A stretch of 64,000 bases of DNA from a filamentous cyanobacterium ESFC-1. GTDB lineage: Bacteria; Cyanobacteriota; Cyanobacteriia; Cyanobacteriales; Spirulinaceae. The notes under the pieces were generated by a model that was not told where the DNA came from, did not search any database, and was given only the letters and a program-made list of their open reading frames with translations. Made by a program: the position numbers and the translations under genes. Each line of letters opens with the position of its first letter. Position 1 is the first letter of the stretch. This document shows positions 52,175-60,860 of the stretch, piece after piece. The stretch lies in assembly GCA_000380225.1 (NCBI GenBank), contig KB904821.1:4584938-4648937 (forward strand), read 5' to 3'.

Positions 52175-53992
52175 ATGAAATTAGCCCAAGCCATTAGAAT
52201 ATTACTTCCCCTACTGCGGCTTTATCCTTGGTCAATTCCTACCATTGTGATTGTCGGGATTGTTGCGTCCTTTGCCGAAGGGATTGGAATTAGTTTATTT
52301 ATTCCTTTTCTACAAAATTTAGACCCCGAAGCTTATCAAACCAGTAGCGATAACCCTTTACTGGCAACGCTGAATAGTTTTTTGAGCTTTGTTCCTCGCG
52401 ATCGCCGGATTTTTGTTTTACCCTTACTGATCTTTGCCAGTATTATCCTCAAGCACAGTTTGGCTTATGTTAATTTAGCCTTATTTGCGCGGTTGACCAA
52501 CCAAATCGGTCATCACTTGCGATCGCGCATTTTTCGGCAACTGATGACCATTAACTACAGCTACCTCGAAGCCCAAGACTCCGGCAAACTTCTCAATACA
52601 TTATCCGGGGAAACTTGGCGAGTCACCGATGCGATTAGATTGCTGGTGATGCTGTTTATTAGTGCTTCTACAGTTTTCGTTTTTACCTTGCTGCTGTTGT
52701 TGCTATCGTGGCGTTTAACTCTGCTGGTAGCAGTCATGATGAGCCTAATTGCCCTCAGCGTCCAGTTTCTCACGCGACAGTCTACTTCCCTCGGTCGTCA
52801 AGCCGTAGTCGCTAACGGGGAACTTTCGACGCGGATGTGCGAAGGATTAGCAGGAATGCGGACGATTCGGGCGTTTGGTCGGGAAGATTACGAACAAAAC
52901 CGCTTTGATCGCGCCTCTCAAACCACCAGTCAAGTCTTTATGAAAGTAGACTTGTTATCGGGCTTGGTGACTCCCCTGTATGAAATGCTGTCGGGGGCGT
53001 TGGTTTTGTGCATCTTAGTCGCCGTTTTAATCCGCGATCCCTCAGCCTTACCCACTTTGCTCACGTTTCTGTTTATTTTGTATCGCTTGCAGCCTCAGAT
53101 TCAACTCCTCGACAGCAACCGCATCAAACTCAAAACCCTCACCGGATCGATCGCGGATGTAATGCTATTTCTCGATCCTACCGATAAGCCCTACACCCAA
53201 TCGGGTTACGCTACTTTTAATGGCTTGCAAAAAGGCATTAATTTCGAGCAAGTCAGCTTTCGCTACACCCCCGAAGACCAACCCGCATTACAAGACATTG
53301 CCCTGATCATTCCCCAAGGTAAAACTACCGCCTTAGTCGGGCCATCGGGGGCAGGAAAATCGACTTTGATTAACTTAATTTGCCGCTTTTACGAACCCAG
53401 TCAAGGCAAGATTACCATCGACGATCGCCCCTTACCGGAATTGAATCTAGAAATGTGGCGATCGCGCATTGCTATTGTCAGTCAAGATATTTATATTTTT
53501 AGCGGTACGGTGCGAGATAATATCGCTTATGGTCGCCTCGAAGCCAGCGAAGCCGAGATTATCGCAGCAGCCCAACAAGCCAATGCTCACGACTTTATTC
53601 TGCAACTCCCTGAAGGGTACGATACCCCCGTGGGCGATCGCGGGATGCGCTTATCCGGCGGTCAACGGCAGCGTTTAGCCCTAGCCAGAGCCATTGTCCG
53701 CGATCCCGATATTTTAATCCTCGACGAAGCCACCAACGCCCTCGACACGATTTCCGAGCATCTCATCCAAGAAGCGTTAGACCAATTTAGTCGCGCACCG
53801 CGAAGCGGATCCCTTCAGGGTCGTACTGTTATTGTCATCGCGCATCGTCTTTCTACCATCGAACAAGCGGATCAAATTGCGGTGTTACAACAAGGACGCA
53901 TTGTAGAAGTAGGAAGCCTCAAACAACTCCTGGATAATAATGGTTTGTTTGCTCAACTTCATTATTTACAATATCGACAAGCGAATGAATGA
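52175..53992 (+). CDS. ABC exporter, fused membrane and ATPase domains
   Basis: 605 residues. Six-helix membrane domain (about 20-310) and a C-terminal ATPase: Walker A VGPSGAGKST (390-399), signature LSGGQRQRLALARAIV, Walker B ILILDEATNALD and the H-loop IAHRLST. The type resembles the HepA/MsbA lipid and polysaccharide exporters. The D-to-H loop segment carries an extra APRSGSLQ between FSR and GRTVIVIAHRLS, encoded by a 24-base insertion (53796-53819) that looks like a repeat. It lies in the polysaccharide cluster, where it probably moves the product or its lipid-linked precursor across the inner membrane. Confidence 0.92.
   Translation: MKLAQAIRILLPLLRLYPWSIPTIVIVGIVASFAEGIGISLFIPFLQNLDPEAYQTSSDNPLLATLNSFLSFVPRDRRIFVLPLLIFASIILKHSLAYVNLALFARLTNQIGHHLRSRIFRQLMTINYSYLEAQDSGKLLNTLSGETWRVTDAIRLLVMLFISASTVFVFTLLLLLLSWRLTLLVAVMMSLIALSVQFLTRQSTSLGRQAVVANGELSTRMCEGLAGMRTIRAFGREDYEQNRFDRASQTTSQVFMKVDLLSGLVTPLYEMLSGALVLCILVAVLIRDPSALPTLLTFLFILYRLQPQIQLLDSNRIKLKTLTGSIADVMLFLDPTDKPYTQSGYATFNGLQKGINFEQVSFRYTPEDQPALQDIALIIPQGKTTALVGPSGAGKSTLINLICRFYEPSQGKITIDDRPLPELNLEMWRSRIAIVSQDIYIFSGTVRDNIAYGRLEASEAEIIAAAQQANAHDFILQLPEGYDTPVGDRGMRLSGGQRQRLALARAIVRDPDILILDEATNALDTISEHLIQEALDQFSRAPRSGSLQGRTVIVIAHRLSTIEQADQIAVLQQGRIVEVGSLKQLLDNNGLFAQLHYLQYRQANE
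53796..53819. repeat. 24-bp in-frame insertion in the ABC exporter
   Basis: GCACCGCGAAGCGGATCCCT then TCAG, an 8-codon block absent from the usual protein pattern, where SRGRTVIVIAHRLST would be continuous. It resembles short palindromic cyanobacterial repeats. The loop lies between Walker B and the H-loop. Confidence 0.5.
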
Positions 53993-54037
53993 TGAGTTAT
54001 GAATTGAAAGCCACTCCAAAAGAAAGAAAAACTTATT

Positions 54038-54280
54038 ATGAATATATCACCAGAACGACTTAAGCAATTACAAAATCTCCCCGACTCCGAGATTGATACG
54101 TCAGAAATTCCCGAACTTGATGATACATTTTGGCATAATGCTCGCAAAGTTGACGCGATCGCACAAGAAACTATTTCTTTGCCTTTAGATCGCGATGTTC
54201 TCAACTGGCTTCAGCAACAAACTCCCCAATATGAAACTCTAATTAATCAAGTTTTGCGGAATTATATGAATCAACATTAA
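54038..54280 (+). CDS. BrnA-like antitoxin without a visible toxin
   Basis: 80 residues (MNISPERLKQLQNLPDSEID). The C-terminal half, ISLPLDRDVLNWLQQQTPQY and INQVLRNYMNQH, is a ribbon-helix-helix of the BrnA antitoxin kind; DDTFWHNARKV matches their N-terminus. BrnT, the usual RNase partner, is absent on either side: the neighbours are an ABC exporter and a glycosyltransferase. It may be a remnant, or a repressor acting on a pair elsewhere. Confidence 0.7.
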   Translation: MNISPERLKQLQNLPDSEIDTSEIPELDDTFWHNARKVDAIAQETISLPLDRDVLNWLQQQTPQYETLINQVLRNYMNQH

Positions 54281-54388
54281 ATTACGAATAAAGCCACGGT
54301 TATTAATGATTAATTAAGGAAACATTGGATCGTCAGAATAACCAATAACTTTAGATGAGGGCGTTTATCCCTTACTACTAATAAAAAA

Positions 54389-55660
54389 ATGTATCAACTC
54401 ATTGAAATAGAAGTCACACAACCGCTACAGGCAATTAAAACCGAAGCAAAACATACGGGAATTGGCCTCAAACTGCGGTGTTGCGATCGCCCTGTCGGAT
54501 TAATTTTACGGGAAATGCCCCCCGAAACCACCTTAAGTAAAGAAGAATTAGCCGATATTATTCAAGCGGAAATTGGCACAAAAATCATTCAAGAAAAACT
54601 GCGAGATACCCTTTCTCCTGCTCTCGATCTCGATGCTTTTCCTTCCCTCACGGTGGCGATTTGTACGAAAGACCGCCCGGAAAATGTCGAACGCTGCCTG
54701 AAATCTCTCATTCCTTTACAAATTCCCGATAATACGCCCCGATTTGAAATCTTAATCGTGGATAATGCCCCCAGCGACGACCAAACCCAAGCCAAAGTCG
54801 CGCAATTTCCCTCGGTGCGTTATACTTGCGAACCAAAAGCCGGGCTAGATTTTGCTCGCAATCACGCTTTAGCTGTTGCAACGGGGGAGTTTCTGGCGTT
54901 TCTCGATGATGATGTGGTGGTGGATCGCGGTTGGTATGATGGCTTACGCACTGCTTGGGCAGAAAACCCCGATGCTGGAGGGTTTACGGGCTTGGTGATG
55001 CCTTACGAACTCGAAACCGCAGCGCAAATTTTGTTTGAGCGTCGGGGGGGATTTGGACGGGGCTATGAGAAGATTCGCCACGGTCAGATCGCGCCAGGAA
55101 ACCCCCTTTATCCTTGCGGGGCGGGGATTTTTGGGGCGGGATGTAATATGGCGTTTCGTCGCGCCTTGCTGCTCGAAATTGGGGGGTTTGACGACGCATT
55201 AGACACGGGGCGACCTTTGCCTGGGGGTGGTGATTTGGATATATTTTATCGGGTGGTGCGATCGGGTACGCCGTTTATCTACGAACCCCGCTATTTGGTG
55301 TATCACCAACACCGTCGCGATTTGGTGGGTTTGCAGCGTCAATATTGGAGTTGGGGTTTGGGGTTTATGGCCTTTGTGACGAAATCTTACGAGAGCGATC
55401 GCGATAATCAAGGCAAGTTTCGAGGGTTGGTGTGGTGGTGGTTTCGCGATCAGGTGAAGCAATTAATTAAGAGTATTTTGGGTCAGCACAGTTTACCGCC
55501 AAAAATGATTTTAGCGGAGTTGTGGGGCGGGATTCAGGGATTATTGGGGGAATATGGGCGATCGCGTCGTCGAGTTGCTAAAATTCGAGCAACTACTCCC
55601 AATGATTCAGCCATTTCTGAAGCTAATCCGGCTTTAGTAAGCTCAAAACGCCATGAATAA
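54389..55660 (+). CDS. Glycosyltransferase family 2
   Basis: 423 residues. An N-terminal extension (about 1-85) precedes the GT-A domain: LTVAICTKDRPENVERCLKS, ILIVDNAPSD, FLAFLDDDVVVDRGWYDGL (the DxD motif) and later LPGGGDLDIFYRVV. The C-terminus has no membrane helix. It is paralogous to the gene at 56657-57883 (shared DRPEALKTCLRSL- and CEPKPGL-type segments). The end overlaps the next glycosyltransferase by 8 bases, so the three genes from 54389 to 57883 form a tightly coupled operon. Confidence 0.9.
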   Translation: MYQLIEIEVTQPLQAIKTEAKHTGIGLKLRCCDRPVGLILREMPPETTLSKEELADIIQAEIGTKIIQEKLRDTLSPALDLDAFPSLTVAICTKDRPENVERCLKSLIPLQIPDNTPRFEILIVDNAPSDDQTQAKVAQFPSVRYTCEPKAGLDFARNHALAVATGEFLAFLDDDVVVDRGWYDGLRTAWAENPDAGGFTGLVMPYELETAAQILFERRGGFGRGYEKIRHGQIAPGNPLYPCGAGIFGAGCNMAFRRALLLEIGGFDDALDTGRPLPGGGDLDIFYRVVRSGTPFIYEPRYLVYHQHRRDLVGLQRQYWSWGLGFMAFVTKSYESDRDNQGKFRGLVWWWFRDQVKQLIKSILGQHSLPPKMILAELWGGIQGLLGEYGRSRRRVAKIRATTPNDSAISEANPALVSSKRHE

Positions 55661-56657
55661 GCCTATTTCTCTCGATATTGCCATCTGTACTTATAATAAC
55701 GCTGCTTTGCTCCATCGAGCCTTGGACGCGATCGCGCAGCAACAAGTCCATTCTGAGATAAATTGGCGTGTTTTAATTATTAATAACAACTGTACGGATA
55801 ACACCGTCAAAGTAATCGAAAAATACCGCCAATTCGGTAAATTTAAACTGGAAATGGTTGTAGAAACCACTCAAGGTTTAACTCCCGCTCGTTTGCGCGG
55901 TGTGAAGGAAGCACAAGGGGATTGGGTCGCTTTTATCGACGATGATTGCTTTCTGGAAGCCGATTGGGTTGAACAAGCAGCCCAATTTATCGCTCAACAT
56001 CCCGATTGTGGCGCTTATGGCAGTCGCATCATTCTCGATTGGGAAGTTCCCCCTCCCCAATATGCCATGGACTGCGCTTATTCCTACGCTCAACAGGAAC
56101 ACGGAGACAGTCCCAAAACCCTGGGTTGTTTAGTCGGTGCAGGGATGGTGATTCGCAAACAAGCGATAATGGATTGTGGTTGGTGCGATCGCACATTCTT
56201 AGCCGATCGCGTCGGCAAAAAGTTAGTATCGGGGGGTGATGTGGAAATGGCGTTGCGTCTCGCTGCGACTTCCGAGCTTTGGTATAACCCCGCTTGTCGC
56301 TTGCATCATTACATCCCAGAATATCGCCTCACCTTACCCTATCTCTACAAAATCAACTTTGGTTTAGGCAGTTGTAAGCTGTTTGGAGACTCGATGCTGT
56401 GGTCACAATCTTATCCGAGTTGGTTTCTGGCTTCTTGCGGTTATGGTATCCGCGACAGTATCAAAGCCCTGAAATACATTTTTTATAGCTTAAAAGACCG
56501 CAAACCTATCGCCAATGCCATTGTATTTAGTATTTTCACCTGTGGCTGGTGGCTGGGAATTTGGCGAATGCTGTGGCTGAATCCCCAACAGCGTCAAGCT
56601 TTAGTAGGTTGTGCTGTTCCCCAAACGTCCTTTGTTGCAACTATTTCTGAATGCTGA
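55653..56657 (+). CDS. Glycosyltransferase family 2
   Basis: 334 residues. GT-A signature: LDIAICTYNNAALLHRALDA, VLIINNNCTDNTV, FIDDDCFLEADWVEQAAQFI (DxD-like) and GGDVEMALRLA. A hydrophobic segment near the C-terminus (about 292-312, AIVFSIFTCGWWLGIWRML) may anchor it to the membrane. It overlaps the upstream gene by 8 bases, and its TGA overlaps the next ATG by one base. Confidence 0.9.
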   Translation: MNKPISLDIAICTYNNAALLHRALDAIAQQQVHSEINWRVLIINNNCTDNTVKVIEKYRQFGKFKLEMVVETTQGLTPARLRGVKEAQGDWVAFIDDDCFLEADWVEQAAQFIAQHPDCGAYGSRIILDWEVPPPQYAMDCAYSYAQQEHGDSPKTLGCLVGAGMVIRKQAIMDCGWCDRTFLADRVGKKLVSGGDVEMALRLAATSELWYNPACRLHHYIPEYRLTLPYLYKINFGLGSCKLFGDSMLWSQSYPSWFLASCGYGIRDSIKALKYIFYSLKDRKPIANAIVFSIFTCGWWLGIWRMLWLNPQQRQALVGCAVPQTSFVATISEC

Positions 56658-57883
56658 TGAACATCCTACCTTGGAAAATTATTCACCTCGATCTCGCTAC
56701 ACCCTTGCCTTCCCTACAGCCAGAATCCGACTATGATGGTTATTATTTAGTCTTTTGGTGGCGAAATCTTCCGTTAGGGCGCTATGTCTTGCCCAAGGCA
56801 CAGTTACCGCTTCCTCATACCGCCTTATATTCTTTAGCTTTACAGCAAATTGCCCCAGGGATTCGCTTGCGGTTGGGGGACGATTGGGAAACTTTGATTA
56901 ACGATCCTTCCGGGTTACAGCATTTAGAGAAATTATTAACCCCTCCAGATACTTTACCCACGGTATCGGTAATTTTGTGTACTCGCGATCGCCCCGAAGC
57001 CCTCAAAACCTGTTTGCGATCGCTCCAAAACTTATCCACTCCTCCCCATGAAATCATCGTAGTCGATAATGCCCCCCGCACCACTGCCACTCAAGAATTA
57101 GTCGCACAAATGCCGGAAATTAAGTATGTCTGCGAACCCAAACCCGGCTTAAGTATTGCTCGCAATACAGGAATTGAACACAGTAGCGGTGAAATAATCG
57201 CCTTTACCGATGATGATGTTACGGTTCATCCCGATTGGAGTCTGCGACTGGCTCAAAGCTTCCTCGATCCTAATGTTTTTGCGGTAACGGGTGTCGTCAT
57301 TCCTTCGGAATTAGAAACCGAAGCTCAAGTTATTTTTGAAATTGGTCAAGGAGGCTTGAGTGGTGAATATCGTCCCCTTGTTTTTGACCGAGATTTCTTT
57401 GAAACTAATCAAGCCAAATCGGTTCCGGTATGGCAAATTGGAGCCGGGGCTAATATGGCATTTCGACGTAATATTTTTGATAAAATTGGTTATTTTGACA
57501 AACGCTTAGGAGCAGGGGCTTCAGGATGCAGTGAAGATTCAGAATTATGGTATAGAATCCTCGCGAATGGGTTATCTTGTCACCGCGAACCTACTGCTGT
57601 AGTTTACCATTGTCATCGGCAATACCGCGAAAATTTAGAGCGGCAAATGTATCAATATATGCGCGGTCATATCTCCGCTTTATTTCTGCAATTCCTCAAA
57701 TACAAACACTGGGGAAATTTACGCCGCGCCATCTTTTTATCCCTGCATTATCTGGGTTTATTTGGGGGTAGAATTTTACGCGGAGAAGAACTCAAACACC
57801 AAACCATGATTCCAGAATTTTTGGGTTACTTAGCGGGCTTTGGTGTAGCGATCAAATATTTACTTACTCCTTCTAATTCTTAA
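56657..57883 (+). CDS. Glycosyltransferase family 2
   Basis: 408 residues from ATG 56657 (MNILPWKIIHLDLATPLPSL); an ATG at 56651 adds two residues. The N-terminal extension (1-95) is followed by VSVILCTRDRPEALKTCLRS, IIVVDNAPRT, FTDDDVTVHPDWSLRLAQ (DxD) and GCSEDSELWYRI. It resembles the gene at 54389-55660, so the two probably arose by duplication and act on related sugars in the same product. Confidence 0.9.
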   Translation: MNILPWKIIHLDLATPLPSLQPESDYDGYYLVFWWRNLPLGRYVLPKAQLPLPHTALYSLALQQIAPGIRLRLGDDWETLINDPSGLQHLEKLLTPPDTLPTVSVILCTRDRPEALKTCLRSLQNLSTPPHEIIVVDNAPRTTATQELVAQMPEIKYVCEPKPGLSIARNTGIEHSSGEIIAFTDDDVTVHPDWSLRLAQSFLDPNVFAVTGVVIPSELETEAQVIFEIGQGGLSGEYRPLVFDRDFFETNQAKSVPVWQIGAGANMAFRRNIFDKIGYFDKRLGAGASGCSEDSELWYRILANGLSCHREPTAVVYHCHRQYRENLERQMYQYMRGHISALFLQFLKYKHWGNLRRAIFLSLHYLGLFGGRILRGEELKHQTMIPEFLGYLAGFGVAIKYLLTPSNS

Positions 57884-57902
57884 CTTCTTTTCAGCAACTA
57901 CG

Positions 57903-58649
57903 ATGAAAATCAATAAAGTTTCTCTCGGTCAATTTGTCGCCAAAAACCCCTTTGCTCATCCCCTAACCCAAGGCTTTTTCTATCGCGAAAAAATGCGAGC
58001 CATTCACCGTATTTCTCCAGAGGAAAAGTTAGAAAATATTTTAGAAGTGGGGGGAGGACGCAGTGGCTTAACGGCGATGCTATATCCCAATGCTAAAATT
58101 ACGAATCTTGACTTCAACCCCGAATATGCCGAAGTTCCCTGCAATCAAACCGAAAATGTAACTTTTGTTTGTGGAGATGCCACAAATTTACCTTTCCCTA
58201 ATGAAAGCTTTGATGCGATTACGATGTTCGATGTTTTAGAACATATCCCCGATCATCAAAAAGCAGCCGCAGAAGCGTTACGAGTTTTGCGTCCGGGAGG
58301 CTATATTATGGTGAGTACTCCCAATGAAAATTGGCGTTTTCCTTATTACGATTTTATGCGATCTTTTACCCCGAAAGATAGCGATGTCATGGCAGAATGG
58401 GGTCATGTTCGTCGGGGTTATACGCGCCAAGAAGTAGAAGATTTGATCGGGTTTCCTTGTCAAGTTTATGCAACATTTATTAACCCTGTGACGGTGCTTT
58501 GTCACGATGTTGCGTTTTCCCATCTTTCTCCCCTCAAACGTCAGCTTTTGTGTACGGCATTAAGCCCGATTACCTGGACGAGTTACGCTTTGCATAAACC
58601 GGAATCCAAAGGGACAGAAACCGCTTATCGTTGGCAGAAACTTGCGTAA
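57903..58649 (+). CDS. SAM-dependent methyltransferase, class I
   Basis: 248 residues. SAM motif I LEVGGGRSGLTAML (about 48-61), motif II VCGDATNLPFPNESFDAITM and motif IV FDVLEHIPDHQKAAAEAL are clear. The C-terminal half has no added domain. In this setting it probably methylates a sugar in the polysaccharide or its lipid carrier. It begins 19 bases after the preceding glycosyltransferase, so it belongs to the same operon. Confidence 0.9.
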   Translation: MKINKVSLGQFVAKNPFAHPLTQGFFYREKMRAIHRISPEEKLENILEVGGGRSGLTAMLYPNAKITNLDFNPEYAEVPCNQTENVTFVCGDATNLPFPNESFDAITMFDVLEHIPDHQKAAAEALRVLRPGGYIMVSTPNENWRFPYYDFMRSFTPKDSDVMAEWGHVRRGYTRQEVEDLIGFPCQVYATFINPVTVLCHDVAFSHLSPLKRQLLCTALSPITWTSYALHKPESKGTETAYRWQKLA

Positions 58650-58721
58650 AAGAAAAGCAGCTTTAGTATTTATCGCATTTTCAAACAAAGTTTAAGAGTT
58701 CGCATTTTGTTTAAAAATGTC

Positions 58722-58848
58722 ATATCAAATCTGCAAAAACAAACACTGGCGCGAGAACCCCGGTTTCTTACCCGCTTACACAGTCAAGTTAAAATTTTAA
58801 GTTAGAAACCGGGGTTCTTAATCTCCACTTATTAAACGGATTTGATAT
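58722..58848. repeat. Nested inverted repeat, MITE-like
   Basis: Outer arms ATATCAAATCTG (58722-58733) and CGGATTTGATAT (58837-58848) differ at one base. Inner arms AGAACCCCGGTTTCT (58754-58768) and AGAAACCGGGGTTCT (58804-58818) are perfect. It lies between the methyltransferase and GT4 genes and has no coding capacity. Relatives are at 1570-1602 and 34980-35043. Confidence 0.8.
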
Positions 58849-58873
58849 CATCTATTCAACTCATGAAAAAATC

Positions 58874-60178
58874 ATGAATCAACCCCACAAAATTGCTTTA
58901 CTTCCTTGGGGAAATGTCATTGAAGATTTCCTCGACAGCATTAATTTATCGTGGCAAGACTTCTGTACTCAAATGACAGGAGGATGGTTGTTTGGCTATA
59001 TTGAAGCCCTCAAAACGGTAGAGATTGAAACGGTTATTTTCTGTATTTCGGGACGAGTTGAAACGATTAAATCTGATGTCCATCTTCCCACGGGGGCAAA
59101 AATTGTTACTCTACCCACTACAAAAGCTTATCAGGCGATCGCGTCCTCGATGCAGAATCCCTACGGTTGGACAACCCGCGACACCTTCGGCAATTTTAAC
59201 CCTTTGCAAACTCCCTACAAAACCCTACAACGTCACCTCGCACCCTATCTTGCCACTCCCCTCGACTCCCTCACCCAAGCCATCCAGCAGGAAAACTGTA
59301 CCGCGATTCTCTGCCAGGAATACGAATATCCCCGCTTTGATATCGCCAATATTATCGGTAAACGGCTGAATATTCCCGTTTATGCCACCTTTCAGGGAGG
59401 CGACTTTCAGATGAGTGCTTGCGAGCGTTTTTTGCGCCCTCACAGCCTCAAAAACTGCGCTGGAGTCATCATTGCCCCAAAAACTGAAATAAAGCGCGTC
59501 CAAGAGCAATACAATATTCCTGAAAATAAAATTGCTCGGATATTCAACCCCCTCGATTTAAGCTTATGGCAAAAAGGCGATCGCGCTACCATTCGTCAGC
59601 AATTGCAGATTCCCCCAGAAGCCCTAGTAGTAATGTGGCATGGTCGCGTAGAAATACATCGCAAAGGTTTAGATATTCTCATCGATGCGTGGCCGCAAGT
59701 CTGCGACAAAATAGCCGCACCCACCCATTTACTCCTTGTTGGGACAGGTAGCGATGCAGAGATATTTCGCCAAAAGATAGCCCAAATGCCCAACAGTAAT
59801 ATTCATTGGCAAAATCAGTATATCCTCGATCGCCCTCTGATGTGCGATTATCTTGCCGCCGCCGATGTCTATGTGTTGCCTTCCCGTCACGAAGGCTTCC
59901 CGGTAGCCCCCCTCGAAGCGATGGCTTGTGGCTTACCCCTTGTCGCCGCAGATGCACCAGGCATTCCCGATATTCTCGAAGCGGGAGAAGATTCTGGCGG
60001 AATTCAAGTTTCCCGCGAAAATGCGCCTCAGTTAGCACAAGCTTTGGTAAAAATCCTCAATCAACCGGATTTACGGGCAAAATTGCGCCAAAACGCTCGC
60101 CAGCGTATTGAAACTTGTTTTTCCTTAACTGCCGTCGGCCAGCAATTGGCAACTTTTTTAGAAAAAAATCAACCATGA
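58874..60178 (+). CDS. Glycosyltransferase family 4
   Basis: 434 residues. GT-B type: the N-terminal Rossmann half with IALLPWGNVIEDFL, then the nucleotide-sugar half with VVMWHGRVEIHRKGLDILID, LLLVGTGSDAE and the E7E motif VLPSRHEGFPVAPLEAMACGLP (about 352-373). It should add sugars to the polysaccharide or lipid-linked chain. The ATG is separated from the MITE-like repeat by 25 bases. Its stop overlaps the next ATG (ATGA at 60175-60178). Confidence 0.92.
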   Translation: MNQPHKIALLPWGNVIEDFLDSINLSWQDFCTQMTGGWLFGYIEALKTVEIETVIFCISGRVETIKSDVHLPTGAKIVTLPTTKAYQAIASSMQNPYGWTTRDTFGNFNPLQTPYKTLQRHLAPYLATPLDSLTQAIQQENCTAILCQEYEYPRFDIANIIGKRLNIPVYATFQGGDFQMSACERFLRPHSLKNCAGVIIAPKTEIKRVQEQYNIPENKIARIFNPLDLSLWQKGDRATIRQQLQIPPEALVVMWHGRVEIHRKGLDILIDAWPQVCDKIAAPTHLLLVGTGSDAEIFRQKIAQMPNSNIHWQNQYILDRPLMCDYLAAADVYVLPSRHEGFPVAPLEAMACGLPLVAADAPGIPDILEAGEDSGGIQVSRENAPQLAQALVKILNQPDLRAKLRQNARQRIETCFSLTAVGQQLATFLEKNQP

Positions 60179-60816
60179 AAATCATTCTGACTGCGACTGA
60201 TGAACCCCTCGCGACTGCTTGGGAGGAATCCTGCGGCGATTTGGAGAATGTAACGGTTCATCGCGGTTCAATTATAGAGCTTCAGTGCGATGCAGTGGTT
60301 AGCCCTGCTAATAGTTTTGGCTTTATGGATGGCGGTATTGATGCGGTTTATAGCTATCATTTTGGGTGGCAGGTTCAAGAGCGACTGCAAGCATTAATCC
60401 GCGAGAAACATCATGGGGAATTGTTGGTTGGTGCTGCTGAAATTGTCGAAACAGATAATACTAGAATTCCGTTTTTAATCGCGGCTCCGACAATGCGGGT
60501 TCCTATGATTTTAACTGATTCAGCGCATCCTTATCTTGCGGCTCGCGGGGTTTTATTGTTAATAAAAAATGGCGTGTTTACAACTGGCTCTCTGGCTGGT
60601 GAAAAAATAGCTGATGCGGTCAAATCTGTGGCATTTCCCGGTTTAGGGACGGGGGTAGGTAGAGTTCATCCCGAAGTTTGCGCTCGTCAGGTTCGTGCAG
60701 CGATTGAGGATGTAATTTTGGGCAATTTACCGTTTCCTACTTCTTGGTCGGAAGCCCAAGAACGCCATCAGAAATTATATCGCGATCGCGTCCGTGATTT
60801 GCAGTTTGAAGATTAG
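60175..60816 (+). CDS. Macro-domain protein
   Basis: 213 residues from ATG 60175 (MKIILTATDEPLATAWEESC). Macro fold: CDAVVSPANSFGFMDGGIDA (the ADP-ribose loop, about 39-58), LIAAPTMRVPMIL and SVAFPGLGTGVGRVHPEVCA (the second loop, about 157-176). Macro domains bind or remove ADP-ribose or related nucleotides. The ATGA overlap with the GT4 gene couples translation, which is unusual for the family. It may hydrolyse nucleotide by-products of glycosyl transfer, or only be co-expressed. It has no toxin neighbour such as a DarT or ART. Confidence 0.88.
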   Translation: MKIILTATDEPLATAWEESCGDLENVTVHRGSIIELQCDAVVSPANSFGFMDGGIDAVYSYHFGWQVQERLQALIREKHHGELLVGAAEIVETDNTRIPFLIAAPTMRVPMILTDSAHPYLAARGVLLLIKNGVFTTGSLAGEKIADAVKSVAFPGLGTGVGRVHPEVCARQVRAAIEDVILGNLPFPTSWSEAQERHQKLYRDRVRDLQFED

Positions 60817-60860
60817 CGTTTATTTCTATCAACAATTTTGAATTCTTGATTTTGATTAAC

